In this document: positions 23,656-37,930 of the stretch, one piece after another | Position numbering within the stretch: position 1 is the first letter of the stretch | Layout of the letters: each line of letters starts with the position of its first letter | Assembly: GCF_030272615.1 (NCBI RefSeq) | Contig: NC_081405.1 | Span: forward strand, 317,115,041 to 317,179,040 | Direction of reading: 5' to 3' | Length of the DNA: 64,000 nucleotides | Source of the DNA: Cryptomeria japonica | Lineage: Eukaryota > Streptophyta > Pinopsida > Cupressales > Cupressaceae | Made by a program: the position numbers and the translations under genes | Notes under the pieces: model-generated | What the model was told of the DNA's origin: nothing | Database searches by the model: none | What the model saw: only the letters and a program-made list of their open reading frames with translations

Positions 23656-24821
23656 GTTTTAAACTTATATCCTTAATGTGTTAATACTCCTTCATATTTT
23701 CATTGCAAAGAGATATCTAAATTATTGGTTATATGAGTTCCTTCTAAGAAAAACACTCATTTCAATCTTGAAAGTTTATATCAATGATTTTTTAATTTTC
23801 TCTTACTCTAGCATAAAAAATTGTCTTTGTGTAAAAACAAAAATTACATTCAAGGAAGATATAGGGATGCTTATGTAAGGCATTATGGGGGAATGAATAT
23901 TAATAAAGTTCATTTATAAATTTAAATATTAAAGGAAAGTCATATTCCATATCATTTAAATAGATAGGGTTTACCCTAATAATAAATATTGAATTAGTCC
24001 CACGTAAATTGTATGAACATGTAAATATAGATATGGTCATCACAATCACACAATATAAAATTAAAAAAAAAATCAAACATATTATAATTTGAATATTTTC
24101 ATATTCATTGTACACCTCCCTAGATAATACTGAAAATTAGGAATTGACTCTTCCAACTAAGCACACTAGAATATCCCTATTGTATTTTTAGAAATATATA
24201 AGTGTTTTGTTTCTACATATGAGATCTAGGTCTATCATGAAAATTTATGCTTAACTATGATGTGAATGGTGTTATATAAACAAATTTATTAAATTAATAA
24301 ACAGAAAAAGTCACAAATTCTACATACCCATATACTTATAAGACAATGTAGTTTATTTAACAAGAATAGAGGAAAGATAAAATATCTCTAACTTTGAAAT
24401 AAAAGTAATATTTTTTAAAAAATACTATAAATAAATAGAAGAAACATTTTTGAACATTAAAGGGCATAGAGCTTAAGGGAGGCATGAGAGCCAACAAAAT
24501 AATAATAATAATATCATTGTTTAAAGAATAACAACTCCGTGAGAAAATATTATGTATATATCTATAATTGATTTTAAATCAAAATATTATATATATAGAT
24601 ATAATAATAATAATTCTATTAAGCACACCCCAAAGAGAAGATGAGTTGGAAGTTGATTTAATTCCTTCCATAAATAGTGAAAGAAAGAGTGGGAATGAAA
24701 TCATATAAGTTTACATGTAATGGTCATAAAATCCACTCTACTCCCCACTGCACTGCACATATGTGATTGTGATATGATAGAAATGTGTGATATGATGGCA
24801 CTATAGACAAAGACATAAAAT
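23656..24821. other. no gene; AT-rich flank of the LINE and solo LTR
   Basis: No family signature was found. Short ORFs here have no recognisable content. Any LINE 3' UTR and tail would fall in the first few hundred bases, but no poly(A) tract is evident. Confidence 0.5.
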
Positions 24822-24826
24822 ATTGT
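24822..24826. repeat. target-site duplication of solo LTR H, left
   Basis: ATTGT, matched by ATCGT at 29311-29315. Confidence 0.65.
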
Positions 24827-27800
24827 TGTAATACCCACCAAAATACCCTAGAGAAATAAACCAAAATCTACTAAGAAAAGGAGTTTTTTTTTTTTTTTTT
24901 GAATTAATCCTCATTTAAATGCTGACATTAACATCTAGAAATGCCACAATACGACCAATACTCATCCATGCATCATTAACTATCCACATGATTAGATACA
25001 TCAACATGAACATAACCATTGCAATGTATTACACAAGCAGAACAACTATTAAATCATTAACATAACTCTGTTCCCTAGGGTATTTCAATGTCACTACTTG
25101 TCATAAAGCTAACTCATCACATAATCATCTAGAACATCATATGCTATTATCTCACAAAACATTTACTTTCCATACAACTATAATAAAATATTAACACATT
25201 CGCAAAACTCTACCACAACTAATTCTCTTTAGGTTAATTCTAAAATACCAGCCCAATGTTCCTAATACTCATCTTTATCCATCAATCACTTAACACTTCA
25301 TAAATCCAAATTAATTTAACCTTCTCCTACATATGGAACTGGGTTGTTTCCTTAAGCACATCTCATCAAGAATACTATCCATAGTCATATACAAGATTAT
25401 AACAACAAGCACTTATCTACATCCAAATTAGATTCCAATCTACTGAATAGGCTCAAAGGTCATATGATTCTTCAAGAATAAATACAATCTAATATTCCAA
25501 TTCGCTAATTACAACATAGGATTTCATTCTCAACATGATAAACATATCTATAACATGAACCACATACCAATACATCATCTTATTTCAATAGTCTAGTTCT
25601 ACTACATCAAGTTCCATTATGTAAGAGCACATGAAGCAAGCACATAGTCTCTTTTGCTACATCCCATCGTAAAGCTTAACAATACAAGTTACATAAAAAC
25701 ATATTCATATTCCTTATTTACAAGACATCATAATTTGGTAACATCTCTAATACATATAAATCAGTACCATGGGACAACCCCATATTAAAGAATCATATAT
25801 TCCATACAATCTACAACTACTTTTGTTTTTCATATCTCAAGATAATTAACATTGAAGATTAATATTCTTCCATTCAAGGCATATATAATTAAAATAATTG
25901 CTACCATCCATAAGATATACATAAGACATAGCATACATATCTCTAAATATTTTAACTCTTTTCTACTCAAGAACAACATCTATAATAAAATACGCATTTA
26001 CAACAATCTTGTTCAATATATTTCATTCAAAAATCATCCTACTTCATGTACTATAGCACATGTTCTCAATATGTTGATTAAATAGTCCTCTTTACATTTA
26101 CATCTATCATAACACATGATATCAATTATAGTTACATAGAATATGCTCCAAAGAACCCAAGCACATGATGAGATACTGTAGATCCAAATTCACACATGCT
26201 AACATCCAAGCGGAATATCCCAATGGTAAAAGGCATCAAACCACTCAGCCATATGGAACCAAATAAGAACCACCCCCCATGCTAGGAGATGACATAAGGT
26301 TCCAACTCACACTCAAAACCTAATCTGACACCTAACAACCAACGAATACAACATGATACCAAAAGAATCTAATGTAAGAATACAACATCAAAATAGATCA
26401 CATGGCTAAGTCAAGTAATCAACCTCTAGAGGTACAACAAACAACAATGGAGTATCAATAATGGAAACATGTGGGAACAGTGTCATCACATTCTAACCTT
26501 ATGTGGAATCCGTCTCTATCTTGGAGTCACTCAAGGGAGAGTGGGTATACCACTCCAACGGTCTTCCCAATATAGGATCCCAAAAACCACCTCCCTAGGT
26601 CTATCCAATTAGGGCATACAAAAACATATTCTTTATCTTTATTAGCTTAATTACTAAATACCCAGGTCACTAATCAATTATTAATAATGTTATCACTTGC
26701 AAATTATACCATAAACTCTTCATATGGTTCCATCAAGTCTACACCCCCTCCTAGAGGCCTAATGCTCAAGACCCTGGTCCAAACATGCAAGAGCCCACTC
26801 TTTGCACCATGGACCAAGACCATAGACTAGAAACATAACAAAATACATCACACAACAACATGAGGCTCATCATAAAAAGTATTCAAAAATACCATTACAA
26901 ATCTGATACAAACTGAATTATAAAGGATAGAATCATGACATAAGATCAAGCATCATAATACAACAATAAAGAGAGCCTCAAGAGTGACATAAACACATAA
27001 ATAGGGAAAGAATATGAATCCAATGGTAACACATAGTCCTCAACAATGAGGCACAACATAACCTCTCCCTAGAGCAACATATACTCATCCTCAACGACAA
27101 GGAATACATACATCTTGCTGGAATACTTGTTGGAGCTCAAATAGGATTCAAACACATCACAAAAGCTTGGATCAATGCCCAAATATCATCAATACATCAA
27201 ACCCTAGCCTCTAGAGTTCAAAATCAACAAGAAAAGTCAACCGGAAGGTAAAAAACCCTAACCAAAAATGCCCTAATCCTATTTTGGTACTTGTGTAGAT
27301 TACTTTGATGCTATTGAATCCCATTTTAGTGCTTTTTTAGCTTGTTTTAGTGCTTTTGTATCAAGGAAGCCACTTGCAGAAAATGAGACAAAGAGGTATG
27401 CAATTAAATCTAGATTCAAACACAGACCTGAAAAATTGATCCAAGAATGACCCAAAATTCACCAAAAACCATAGTTCCAAAATAGAATAGGAGTTTCAAG
27501 ACTCAAATAAGGGTATTTGAGCAAAAGTCTAGACTTCAACTAGCAAAAACAATGAACAGGAAGAGTTGCAGACACAACCTCTTCCATACAATTGAATCAA
27601 TAGGACCCTAAATAGAAGGAGGCCCTAAAATAGGGTATATAAAGGAAACTAAATCTCTTGAAACTCCAAAACAAACTATAAGGCATATTTAAAATATCAA
27701 ACAACCCCAAGAAGCATTTTCCCATACCCAACAAAACTACAACCAAATTTTCCCAAATCAAATGCAAAAACAATCCAATCTCTTCCCTTAAAGATTTCTA

Positions 27801-29310
27801 CTATTAAGAATCAAATTAATTGCATTCAAAATCCCCCAAATAATCTTTGGCAAACACTTTGCAAACAATCTTTTTAAAATCAAATGTTGAGTGCAGGAAA
27901 ACAAATCCAACCTAGAAAATGAAGCAAGGAAATGAAAATCGATGGAGAAATATTCTACATCCAACAAGCCTCAAGTGCAATCCAAAAACCTTCAACAAAT
28001 ATTAAAATTCTCTTGAAAAACCAACCTCCCATGAATGCACAGGAAACCATAAAAATACCAAAAATTAAACCTGAAAACTATACAAAAATTTGACCAATCA
28101 AAATATTCCCAAAACCAATATATTATAACAATCTTTGCATAATTTGAGGAAGGTATTTAATAAATAAATTTAATTTACCTAACCAAATAAAAGGGTAGGT
28201 AGGTTAATATTATTTCAAACAATCAAAGAGGGGAGTAAAAAGACAAATAATTAAACAATAATTTATACACCCCATAATAATAAAATATAATTCACAAATA
28301 ACAACATGATTTATTCTCCCAATAGATAATAATCCGCCACATGAATATGAAAAATATTATTCATCAATAATAAAATACCAACACATAGGTTAAATAATAT
28401 TAATTAATTAATTAAATTAATCATAAATAAATTATAATAATAGAAAATCAAGAGACATCATTAAAATAAATATAAAATTCAATAATCAATATTAAATAAA
28501 AAACTCAATTAGAATAAAATTAATTAAACAATATATAATAATTAAACCTCAATTAAACATTAAATAAAATAATAAATTAAGTCAATAACTTAAACATTAA
28601 TCAATCAAAAAATAAATATTAAATAATTAAATAATCACACATCTCCAATAAGGGATCAATATAGGCTCAAAACATCTTACACCAAAGGGAAAATAATACA
28701 ACTCAAGACTCTAACCTCAACTTAAGTCGTGGCGCAATCGACAAGATACACAACTTAGACTTAGAGTATGTGAGGGAAACTATGTCATCTCCAACAACTA
28801 GCCATTTGGAGAGAGACACGCTCAGACCTGTGAAGCCAGGTGGAGTAGATATCTAGTACCTGCAACCCTGCATCAACACTAAACATAACATATACTATAT
28901 ATATATATACATCATAATAAATAGGCAAGTGATAGAGAACTGCGATGACATATCATGCTTGTAATGAGTGACATGACATCGTCTCTACACATGAACATAG
29001 TCACACAGTGTATCATCAAACATCGTATAGAGTCATAATCATGAAATAGGGTTACTACCATCTTATCATCATAAGTCATATAACCAACATGAACAATGAT
29101 CATATATAAATCCATCCATCCATCAAGGTGATTCTACATTCTAACAACCATAAGAATAATCAAATGCCACATGTCATAAAGCATGCCTAACATTATCAAC
29201 ACCATTTAAGATAGCAGTAAAGTCATAAATAACCATCTAAGCATAAACCATATGTCCAAATAAATCTATCACTGTGTAAGTCAGAATACAAGTCTAGGAG
29301 AGGCACTACA
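24827..29310 (-). repeat. solo LTR H (4484 bp) of a Ty3/gypsy family related to G
   Basis: Starts TGTAATACCC and ends GGCACTACA, matching the ends of the G LTR (TGTAATGCCC ... GGTACTACA). Flanks are ATTGT (24822-24826) and ATCGT (29311-29315), a target duplication with one transition. It shares a block near 28829-28870 (CAGACCTGTGAAGCCAGGTG) with the G LTR at about 58060. The T-run near its start (24886-24900) sits where G has one. No internal region or coding sequence is present. The orientation is that of G (minus). Confidence 0.8.
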
Positions 29311-29315
29311 ATCGT
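29311..29315. repeat. target-site duplication of solo LTR H, right
   Basis: ATCGT, one transition from ATTGT at 24822-24826. Confidence 0.65.
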
Positions 29316-30685
29316 AACATTATTAGAGAATGTTTTTATCATGTCATCTCAAACCTAATTTGTGTGGAGATAAAAGAGATAGACTACATTATTCTATACA
29401 AATTGTTTGTCTAATTTCATAAATACAAATAGCCATGGAAGGATAAAATAAGTAGTTCTTATAGTGTCACTGCTTTTCAATGTCATTTCCCAAGAAATTT
29501 GAAAATCTACTTTAGTCTCTCCTTTACGCTTTCCTTCAACACACTCATAGTAAAGAATAAAATATTAAAAATAATCAACAGAACCAATTAGTCATGCACT
29601 TCAAGATAAAAAATGGAGGAGAGTGTTGTCCTAGATTCTAGTAATGGAGTTTCATCACAAGTATCATTCACATACAAGTTGAAAATACATCCATCCATGT
29701 TCTTAAAAATATCAAAACATCCCACCTATCCTTTTGCAATATTTATTAGGTATGTGAAAATTTCTCATTTATTATGTTTATTTAGTATTTATTTATGTAA
29801 TTATTTATTTATTTTAAGTATATCTAGTCTTAACTTCTCCTGCTTCATCATTGCTCAACATATAAGTGTGTAGGCATAAGAGTGTAATTTTTGGCTTAGA
29901 TTCTTCAACTCTAAGAATATTGTAAAAAATATATAATAATATAATATAGAATGGAGTTCAAAGGTAGGTATACATAAGATCATTTGACTTCCCTATTACA
30001 TTTTCATGATCACACATATTCCCATATAAAGTATCACATCTATCAATGTGATCATTCATTTTTTGTAATAATGTGGATATATACTTCCTTTGAATACTTC
30101 AGGTTTTTAATAATTTTATTAAATTTTCAAAAATTCAAATTAGAAAATGCAAAATACCCTTTTGAATCAAATGGCATGGAAGAAACTCTTTTTCAAACAC
30201 ACACAATTTGAAGAAAATTTCTTGAAATTTAAATATAAATATATAATTTCCTAATTAAATAATTAAGGATTGTTGAATCAATTTTATGAAGAGTGGCATG
30301 AGTAATTCAATAGGAAAAGTAGCTTAAATGTTATTTTTTTGAGATTCTTCAATCTCTATAATTTCATTAAGAATTACTACATTTTAAGATATTGACAAGC
30401 TAAAAAGAAGAAGTGATTAAAATATTTATTTTGTTCTTCATAATATCATTATTAAATATAAAAAAAGGACTCTAGATCATGACTTGACAAGAGAAAATTT
30501 AAATTAACTAATTCTTATCTTTAATACAAGTAGATACACTTGTGAAGTAATATACAAAGGAGAGCATATCATGCATGCCTTAGCTTTCATGTTAGAGTCA
30601 AAACAGGCTTAACTATTGTCTTGTTTAAAAAAAGGGCTTATGTGTTGGTTCCATGTTGAAAAAAATTAAGGCACTACAGTAGATG
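29316..30685. other. no feature recognised
   Basis: AT-rich sequence with short ORFs that show no family signature. Confidence 0.5.
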
Positions 30686-31090
30686 ATATTATACTTATAC
30701 GTGCAAGGACATGTATGAAGGTTATATTTCTCACCTTCGCAGTTAATTTTATCCTACTATTAAGTAGAAAAAATAGGCACATTCAAAAGTAGCAATTTTA
30801 TCACATTTTTTAACTAAAATTAAAAATATTGGTTTTCTTATAATGTCTTAAATTTTATGTTCTAAGAATTGGTATTAATAAAAATATACTATGCCTTAGA
30901 CTCTTAAAATTATCAATAAGAATTAATTTTCCCTCTGAAAAGGGTATTTATATTTAACTTGCTAGGGCTAATGTTTTACTATACAGTTACATTTGACAAC
31001 ATAGTGGACTCCAACCAAATATAATACAAAAGGACATTCCTGTACCACCACAATGTACATACATTAAAATGTACATTTAAATTTCAAATT
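30686..31090. repeat. repeat S, copy 1, left half
   Basis: It aligns with 35515-35910, sharing for example ATAATGTCTTAAATTTTATG and AGTGGACTCCAACCAAAT. It contains one copy of a ~130-bp sub-unit (GTTTTACTATACA.TTACATTTGACAA...) that occurs again at 32745, 32860, 35815 and 35950. No coding potential; origin unknown. Confidence 0.7.
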
Positions 31091-31102
31091 TAAATTTAAT
31101 TT

Positions 31103-32719
31103 GTTTTTTATTAAGGAACAAATAGGTTTTGAGGAGACTCGAAACCCCTTACAACAAATTTTGAAGGGACATGAAACTCTTAGATCTTGTATAGATCCAT
31201 AACCCATAGAAGAATGTTGCAACAAGAAATATAAAAAACTATCAGTATCCCATCCTCAACTTAAATAAAAAATCTTTGAAGACCCAACTAAGTAAAGGAA
31301 GACAAAGCCATCCCCTAAAAACCTCAAACAACACTAGGAGATGTCACTACATGAAAATAAGGGTGCTTATCAAGGCTCCCTTAACCTTCATCAGATACCA
31401 AAGGTTTTTCCAGGCACCCATAAGCTAAACATTGAGTTTGAGCAATGATCCCAAAACCATAATCACTATATTATTGATAAGAAGAATAAATGAACAATCT
31501 ATAAGTAGAGGGTTTTGAAAGGCTCCCCAAACCTTTCTACTGGGTTTTTATTTGGCTCCCAAACCCAACAAGTTGAACCCAACAAAGACAATCTAGCAGG
31601 AAGTCAGCACCCAACTAGCATAAATCCTTACCACTTTAGTATGAAGGAGACTCACCTCAATAGAAACTGTAGGGAAATATACCTCATGCTGAATGAACCA
31701 AACACTGTTCAACCCCACCAAGAAACACCTCCCATATTCTTCAACAAAAACGATCTCCACCTCAAAATAAGATGTTTCCACCTCAATATGATTATCCAAA
31801 GAGGACCAAAGTTGCTGAAATAGAACAAACAAAGCAACTTAGCTAGGAACTCCCCTCCTCAATGTGAGAAACTAGGGTCAAGTCAATAGGAAGGGTAAAA
31901 TAATCACCTTTCGAAGCCATACCAACATGAAGAGCCCATATCCAAAGGGCCATTGAGTAGAGCCACAAAAGCAATGAGATGAAGTGAAAAACTCTACATG
32001 AAAATGAACATAGGAACCCAACAATGAATCCCTTCAAAGCATGCATAGGGGTCAAAGGGAAATCCCACCACATTGAAACCCTATATAAATCCCTCCAATT
32101 GAGAAAGTTAAGAAAGGCCAACAAAAAGGGCTAAAGTTGGTAAAACAATGGCAACCAAATCTTGAATAAAATAGAACAGAAACAAAGGCACCCACCCCCA
32201 AACAAACCAAGGGAAAAAGTAGGTAGGCACTCCAAACCCACCTCAACTATATATTTCCAATAGAATCCACCTCGTCTACAACACCAACAACATTTTCCCC
32301 ACTTGAAATCTAGACCCTTGAGTCTCCTTTGCAGTCGCATAGGCTATGTCTCTAGCTCTCACATAACTTCAAACCTCTACACACCTTCCATTGGGAAGAG
32401 ATCAAACCAAAGAACATGGTAGTCACTATGAGGGGGTGGGGATCTCTTGTAACCTCATCACCTTGATCTTCAACTCCCTCTACAGCAAGGCGCCTACCTC
32501 TGCTCCCACTACTCCCACATCTCTTTCTGCATCTATCACTCGATCCTCTAGACATATCATACAAAATAGGAACTACAACAAAAGGAACAGGGGTCAGGAT
32601 TATCATCTTTGTATGTGTATCTCTTTTCTTGTTACCTCAACATATCCCCCTATAGAAACCCTCACTCCTCCTGCATGCACTCCCCTCACTCCTCCTGCTC
32701 TTCCCAATTGAAATTAAAC
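31103..32719. repeat. insertion R1 (1617 bp) interrupting repeat S
   Basis: The segment separates two halves of repeat S that are contiguous at 35515-36250. It is flanked by the 12-mer TAAATTTAATTT at 31091-31102 and 32720-32731, a possible target duplication, although the context is A/T-only. Part of it resembles 33945-34350 (AATAGGTTTTGA near its start, GGGTTTTGAAAGGCTCCC at about 31508). The minus strand has overlapping short open frames rich in Phe, Trp and Leu, with no known domain. Family not recognised. Confidence 0.5.
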
Positions 32720-32731
32720 TAAATTTAATTT

Positions 32732-33165
32732 AAATTTTTAGGACTTATGTTTTACTATATAATTACATGTAACAACACACAAGGACACATATGTACCACC
32801 ACAACATACAAACATTAAAACATATTAAAATTTTTATTATAAAGTTAAATTTTAGGACATTTTTTTTACTATACAATTACATTCGAGAACACAATGGACT
32901 CCAACCATATATAACACAAAAGGACATAGATGTAGAATACATACACATTTTAAAACAACCACATAAATTTAGGTGACATATAAAACAAAAAAATCACAAT
33001 ATGAATCACATGGATAGGACACCCGAGTTTCTATGGATATACTAGGTTGGCTTTACTAGTTTTCATAGCACGCACTATGCAAATGACCAATTTCACTAGC
33101 TTATAATAAACATGCACATTTGATTGTTTTATTATTTGGTCATCATAATATCTAATAGAAAAGAA
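32732..33165. repeat. repeat S, copy 1, right half
   Basis: It aligns with 35925-36245: AACTAGGTTGGCTTTACTAG-type text, CACAATATGAATC.CATG.ATAGGACACC. The sub-unit occurs twice (about 32745 and 32860). Confidence 0.7.
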
Positions 33166-33940
33166 ATAAATCCACTTGTATGTGTTGAAAATGGAATGTT
33201 AAAACTATTATAAAATCAACAAAGATCCAACCATACAAAGCCTTGTTCTACAATCAAGAATCCATCATACACCAATGAAGAACCTAAAACATGCAAATCA
33301 CAACAAAATAGAAATATTATACAATTCACATGCTTAGTAGGTTTTGAACTCCATTGTTTCCTATCTCCATTGATCTTGTTTGATATGATTGCTCTCATAT
33401 TTGGTATTGTGCACAAGATCTCAACAAAGAATAGATTGTGGTTGTGAATTTGCTTGGTCACATAAAAGTCTTAGTTGCTTGAATGATTAGCTAGATTATT
33501 GGATTAGGGTTATGAAAGGATGAAGAAATCCTCTTATATAGAGAACACCTTAGAAAATGGATTTATATGATTAAGAGGTGAAAGCATAAATGGTCAGGTA
33601 GTATTAAAGGGTACATATAGAAAATGATAAAATAATGAGAGGGTAGCTAGGATAAATGAAAAGATAAATGAAACATTTCATGGAGGGAAAAAGATAATGA
33701 ATTAATTAAATAAATGAAAATGTATTTAATAAATTATTTTACATTGGAGGGGTGATTTTCTATAGTTAATGAGTATCATTTCCCCTTTTAAATCATCTAA
33801 GGCACCATAAACTTGTAAGCTATTTGTTCTTCCTTTTTCCTTCCACAAATAAGTGTGGCTCAAAGGAGGTTTATGCTTCCATTACACCATGGTTTAATTT
33901 ATGCAATTTATGATTATTGTTAAGATAGTATGCCTATTAT
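33166..33940. other. no feature recognised
   Basis: AT-rich sequence with no coding or structural signal that I can support. Confidence 0.5.
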
Positions 33941-34880
33941 TTTATTTTAGGGGAAAATAGGTTTTGAAGGGACATTAATTCCTTTATAGATAGAGTTTGT
34001 AGGGATTTGGAAACCACTTATAAAACATTGCCTATAGATATATGAAGATAAACTATAGCCAAGATAGATAACATTATGAAGAAAACATCTACCCAAGAAA
34101 AAGGCCAAAACCACCAAACAACTTAGATCATATAATCCATAACCATTGATTTTGAGAAGTCTCCCATAACTTTAAGATAAGATACACTAACTAAAACTAA
34201 AATGTAGTCCACACATAGCAAGAAATAAGAAACAAAACCTAATACACTCTACTATCACAATAAAAGGTCAAAGTCATTAAATAAAAAAGAAGGGTTTTGA
34301 AAAGGCTCCCATAACGTTTTGAAGCAAGTCCTTACAAAAATCACCATCTTCAAATTCCTCTTATATAAAAAACAATGTTGAGATTCACCCTCAAAATTTA
34401 CTTGAATAGGATAAGAAGATTGCAGTCAAAAGCAAGGGAATCCATAACCCCTTAAAGCATCTCCCACCATTTCCTACAAACCAAGTCTCCACCTTTATAG
34501 AAGAAAAATCTACATCTATAATAAGGTTAGGCTTAAAAAAATAAGGAGAAGCAAAAAAAAACTACAACCCATCACCACCCCCTCCCCATCAATAGGAAAT
34601 ATATTGAAATAGGAATTACAAAAGTCAAAAAGAACCCCCTTAAAGCAAAGACACACAAAACCACCAAAAATGCCCATCCAAAAACAAACTACCAAAATGT
34701 AACCTTAAAAATTAACAATTACAAATCAACCAACTCAAGACAAGGATAAGCCAAAGAAATGGAAGATAAAGCATTCTCCCAACTAGGAGAAACTCCAAAG
34801 AAAAAAATAACCCCGAAATCCAACTAAGGGAAAAAAAAATATTAAAAACCTCAAACACAAGGGCTACAGACTTAGAAAAA
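33941..34880. repeat. probable diverged copy R2 of insertion R1
   Basis: It shares the opening AAATAGGTTTTGAAGGGACAT-like text and GGGTTTTGAAAAGGCTCCC (about 34293) with R1, in the same order and similar spacing. The rest is too diverged for me to align by eye. Confidence 0.4.
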
Positions 34881-35514
34881 GGATAATCCTTAAGCTTCGT
34901 TGTGTGATCACATTTACTATAATGCTACATTGAATTTTGAGAGAAATTTATATACCATTCAAGAAAGCTATAAAAGGTAAATGACCAAAGCAAATGTATG
35001 AAAGCATATTTAAGATTTTAGAACTATTTGATTCCATGTATTTGATTTACATAATTTGAAATTTGAGATTTTGGATCTTGTTTATATTATAGGGTTTAGT
35101 GGTTGACCTATTTATATTTCACTGTAATTTGATTTCATATCCCTCTAATAACAAGACATGACTATAACTGTAAAGGTAACAACACTACACTTCAAAAAAA
35201 AATACACTACTAGCAATAGCTTTCTAGTTTACTATAAAGGATGAAATAGTAGAATTTACATTAATTTAGATTTGATAGGAAGGATTATTATTCCTACCTT
35301 TGTAAATTTTTATGTCTTGTAGAAGATATGTAGGTGCATAAGTAAGGTTTCTTCCTTTGGCTTTATATTTTTTAACTCACTTCATGTTACAAAATAGTAC
35401 CCAAAATAAAAAAGCATAAAGAGAGGGAAGAACAAGTGATGAACCCCCTAGAATGAACAATTACAAGATATAAAATATTTTTTAAAAAAAAACTCTTTCA
35501 TTCATTAGTAAACA
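34881..35514. other. no feature recognised
   Basis: AT-rich sequence between R2 and the second copy of S. Confidence 0.5.
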
Positions 35515-36250
35515 ATTTTGTACTTAGATATGCAAGCACATGTCTTAAGGTGACATTTGTCTCCTTCAAAGTTGGTTTTCTCTTATATTTTTAATAGGAA
35601 AATAGGCCCAAGTAGCAATTTTAATCACATTTTTCTATCTATAATTAAAAATAGTGATTTTTTATAATGTCTTAAATTTTATGTTCTAAAGAGTGACATT
35701 AATGAAAATGTACTATGCATAAAAGTTTTGAAATTATCAACTGGAATGAATTTTCCCTCTCCAAAAGGTATTTAAATTTAATATTTAAATTTAACTTTTT
35801 GGGGCTAACGTTTTACTATACAATTACATTTGACAAGATAGTGGACTCCAACCAAATGTAATAGAAAAGAACATACATGCACTACCACAACCTACACACA
35901 TTAAAATGTATTTAAACTTTAAATGTAAATTGAAATTTCTAGGACCATTGTTTTACTACACAATTACATCTAAAACACAACAAAGTCTAGCCATATATAC
36001 TACATAAGGACATACATGTAGCGTACACACATATAACATCCATTACAACAAGACCACATAACTTCATCTAACGTATGAACAAAAAAATTCACAATATGAA
36101 TCGCATGAATAGGACACCTAAGTTTCTCTAAATAAACTAGGTTGGCTTTACTAGTTTTCACAATACTCACAATGCAAATAACTAATTTTACTAGCTTACA
36201 ATAAAACCGCAGATTGAATTGTATGATTAGTTCATCATCTTAAAATCTCA
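35515..36250. repeat. repeat S, copy 2 (uninterrupted)
   Basis: Direct repeat, same strand, of 30686-31090 joined to 32732-33165; about 0.7 kb with clear but diverged similarity along its length. Unknown family. Confidence 0.7.
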
Positions 36251-36593
36251 TCGCCAAATCAATAAATACATTTAATATAATATTCCACATAAAACAATCC
36301 ATAAAGAACAATCTTTAAGCTTAGACATGTAGCATATAGCATTTCAAAATAATTGTATTAAGAGATAATAAGCATGATCACCAAAATAAATCAATGATTG
36401 GATAACGAAAAACATAGCAATCAAATGAATCATCATAGCAAAGGGCACATGAACCCATACATATATATGTATACATATAATATTTCACCTTGAACATAAA
36501 CAATGTCAAATAAGTTTGACTTGAAACATATGGGTCCCACATCATCCCCCTTAGGTTAAAATTTCTCTTGGAAGCCCTTAAAATGGTGTGGAT
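36251..36593. other. no feature; left flank of element E
   Basis: No coding signal. It contains a TATATATGTATAC-type run near 36460. Confidence 0.5.
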
Positions 36594-36598
36594 AACAT
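36594..36598. repeat. target-site duplication of E, left
   Basis: AACAT; partner AAAAT at 44507-44511. Confidence 0.6.
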
Positions 36599-37930
36599 TA
36601 TTGGCAACAAAAATGAGAGAAAAAGGAGACAGGGGGGAGGGTGAATTAGTTTTCTACCACATCTACAAACTTAACCACAAATGCAAAACTAATAAACTCC
36701 AATAACAACAGATATAAGAAAATTGAAAGAACAAGACACAACACCAATATTTTGATGTGGAAAACCTAGTTAAGGGGAAAGCCATGGTGCGAATCTACCC
36801 ACAACAAGATGATACTTTGCCGTAGTATGTGTAAATATTATAATGGGGAATGCACATGCATTCAGGAACACTACCTAGATCTCACTGCTCAAAAGATAAT
36901 AACTCAGAAGGCTACAACCCTTAGGGAAGTCTCCCTGACTTACAACAAGATTCAAACAACAATACAGAAGAAAAGAACTGCAATAATAAAATCTACAAAT
37001 GTTCTATGATGGTTCGGGTTAAACACAATTATCTTCTCTGCAACACAAATCTCTGCTCAATCATAATATCGAAATATGTATTTTCTTGTTCGCACATACA
37101 CCAATCTCTCATAATGCACACACAACATCAACACCAAAATTACATGAATATGACACATATTTATACAATTCATCAACCTTGACAACAAGGTTGGTTAAAC
37201 CCTCAACTCACAATTACAAAATTACATCACACGATACAAAGGTCGATCAGTAAAATAATATAAAGATATGAATGAAATAAAATGGACCTAAATCAAATTT
37301 CCAAACACTCATCACCGCCATAAATTATGCCAAGATAAACCGCAACAAGGTACACCACCAGGAAATCTGCATAACATGAAAAACATCATTGGATCATGAA
37401 AATCACCAAAAACTCACATAATGATCAATTTGTATTATTAAAAAAAATAGAAAATAATTAGGGAATACCAAAAAGAACATTAGAATCATTAGTAACAGTT
37501 GCATCAACACCACTTTGCAAATCTTCATCGACCAACATCTAAAACTCAAGAATACTCAAATTGTAGCAACTATCACAAAAAAAGAGAACTTGTGGGGAAC
37601 CAAATCACTAACTATCTAAAATGAAGATACACAAGACCATCCCAAGAAATATCCCAAAGATTTAGCTCAAGATCTAATCACGCTAGAATATACCAGAGGA
37701 AATACTAAACTTTAGAAAGCACTGAACAAAAAAACAAACTGAAAACTAGATCATATGATATGATCAATTAAGCTTGTTGGATCACTGAAAGCAATACAGA
37801 AAGATGTAATAACACTATAAATACTCCACATGCCAAACCATAATCACAATAAGCCACCTAGAGCAATAAATCATGGGAATATGTTGACATCAATGACAAC
37901 AACATATGCTAATAGCAACAATGTCCAACA
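36599..37930 (-). repeat. 3' LTR of E (1332 bp)
   Basis: It aligns with 43171-44506 from end to end. On the minus strand it starts TGTTGGACATTG and ends in TA instead of CA. Substitutions and small indels are frequent, clearly more than between the later parts of the C LTRs. Confidence 0.95.

Noticed and set aside
31843-32340. Overlapping minus-strand Phe/Trp/Leu-rich frames resembling membrane proteins
   Set aside because: They lie in repeat R1 in different frames; composition alone explains the hydrophobicity.
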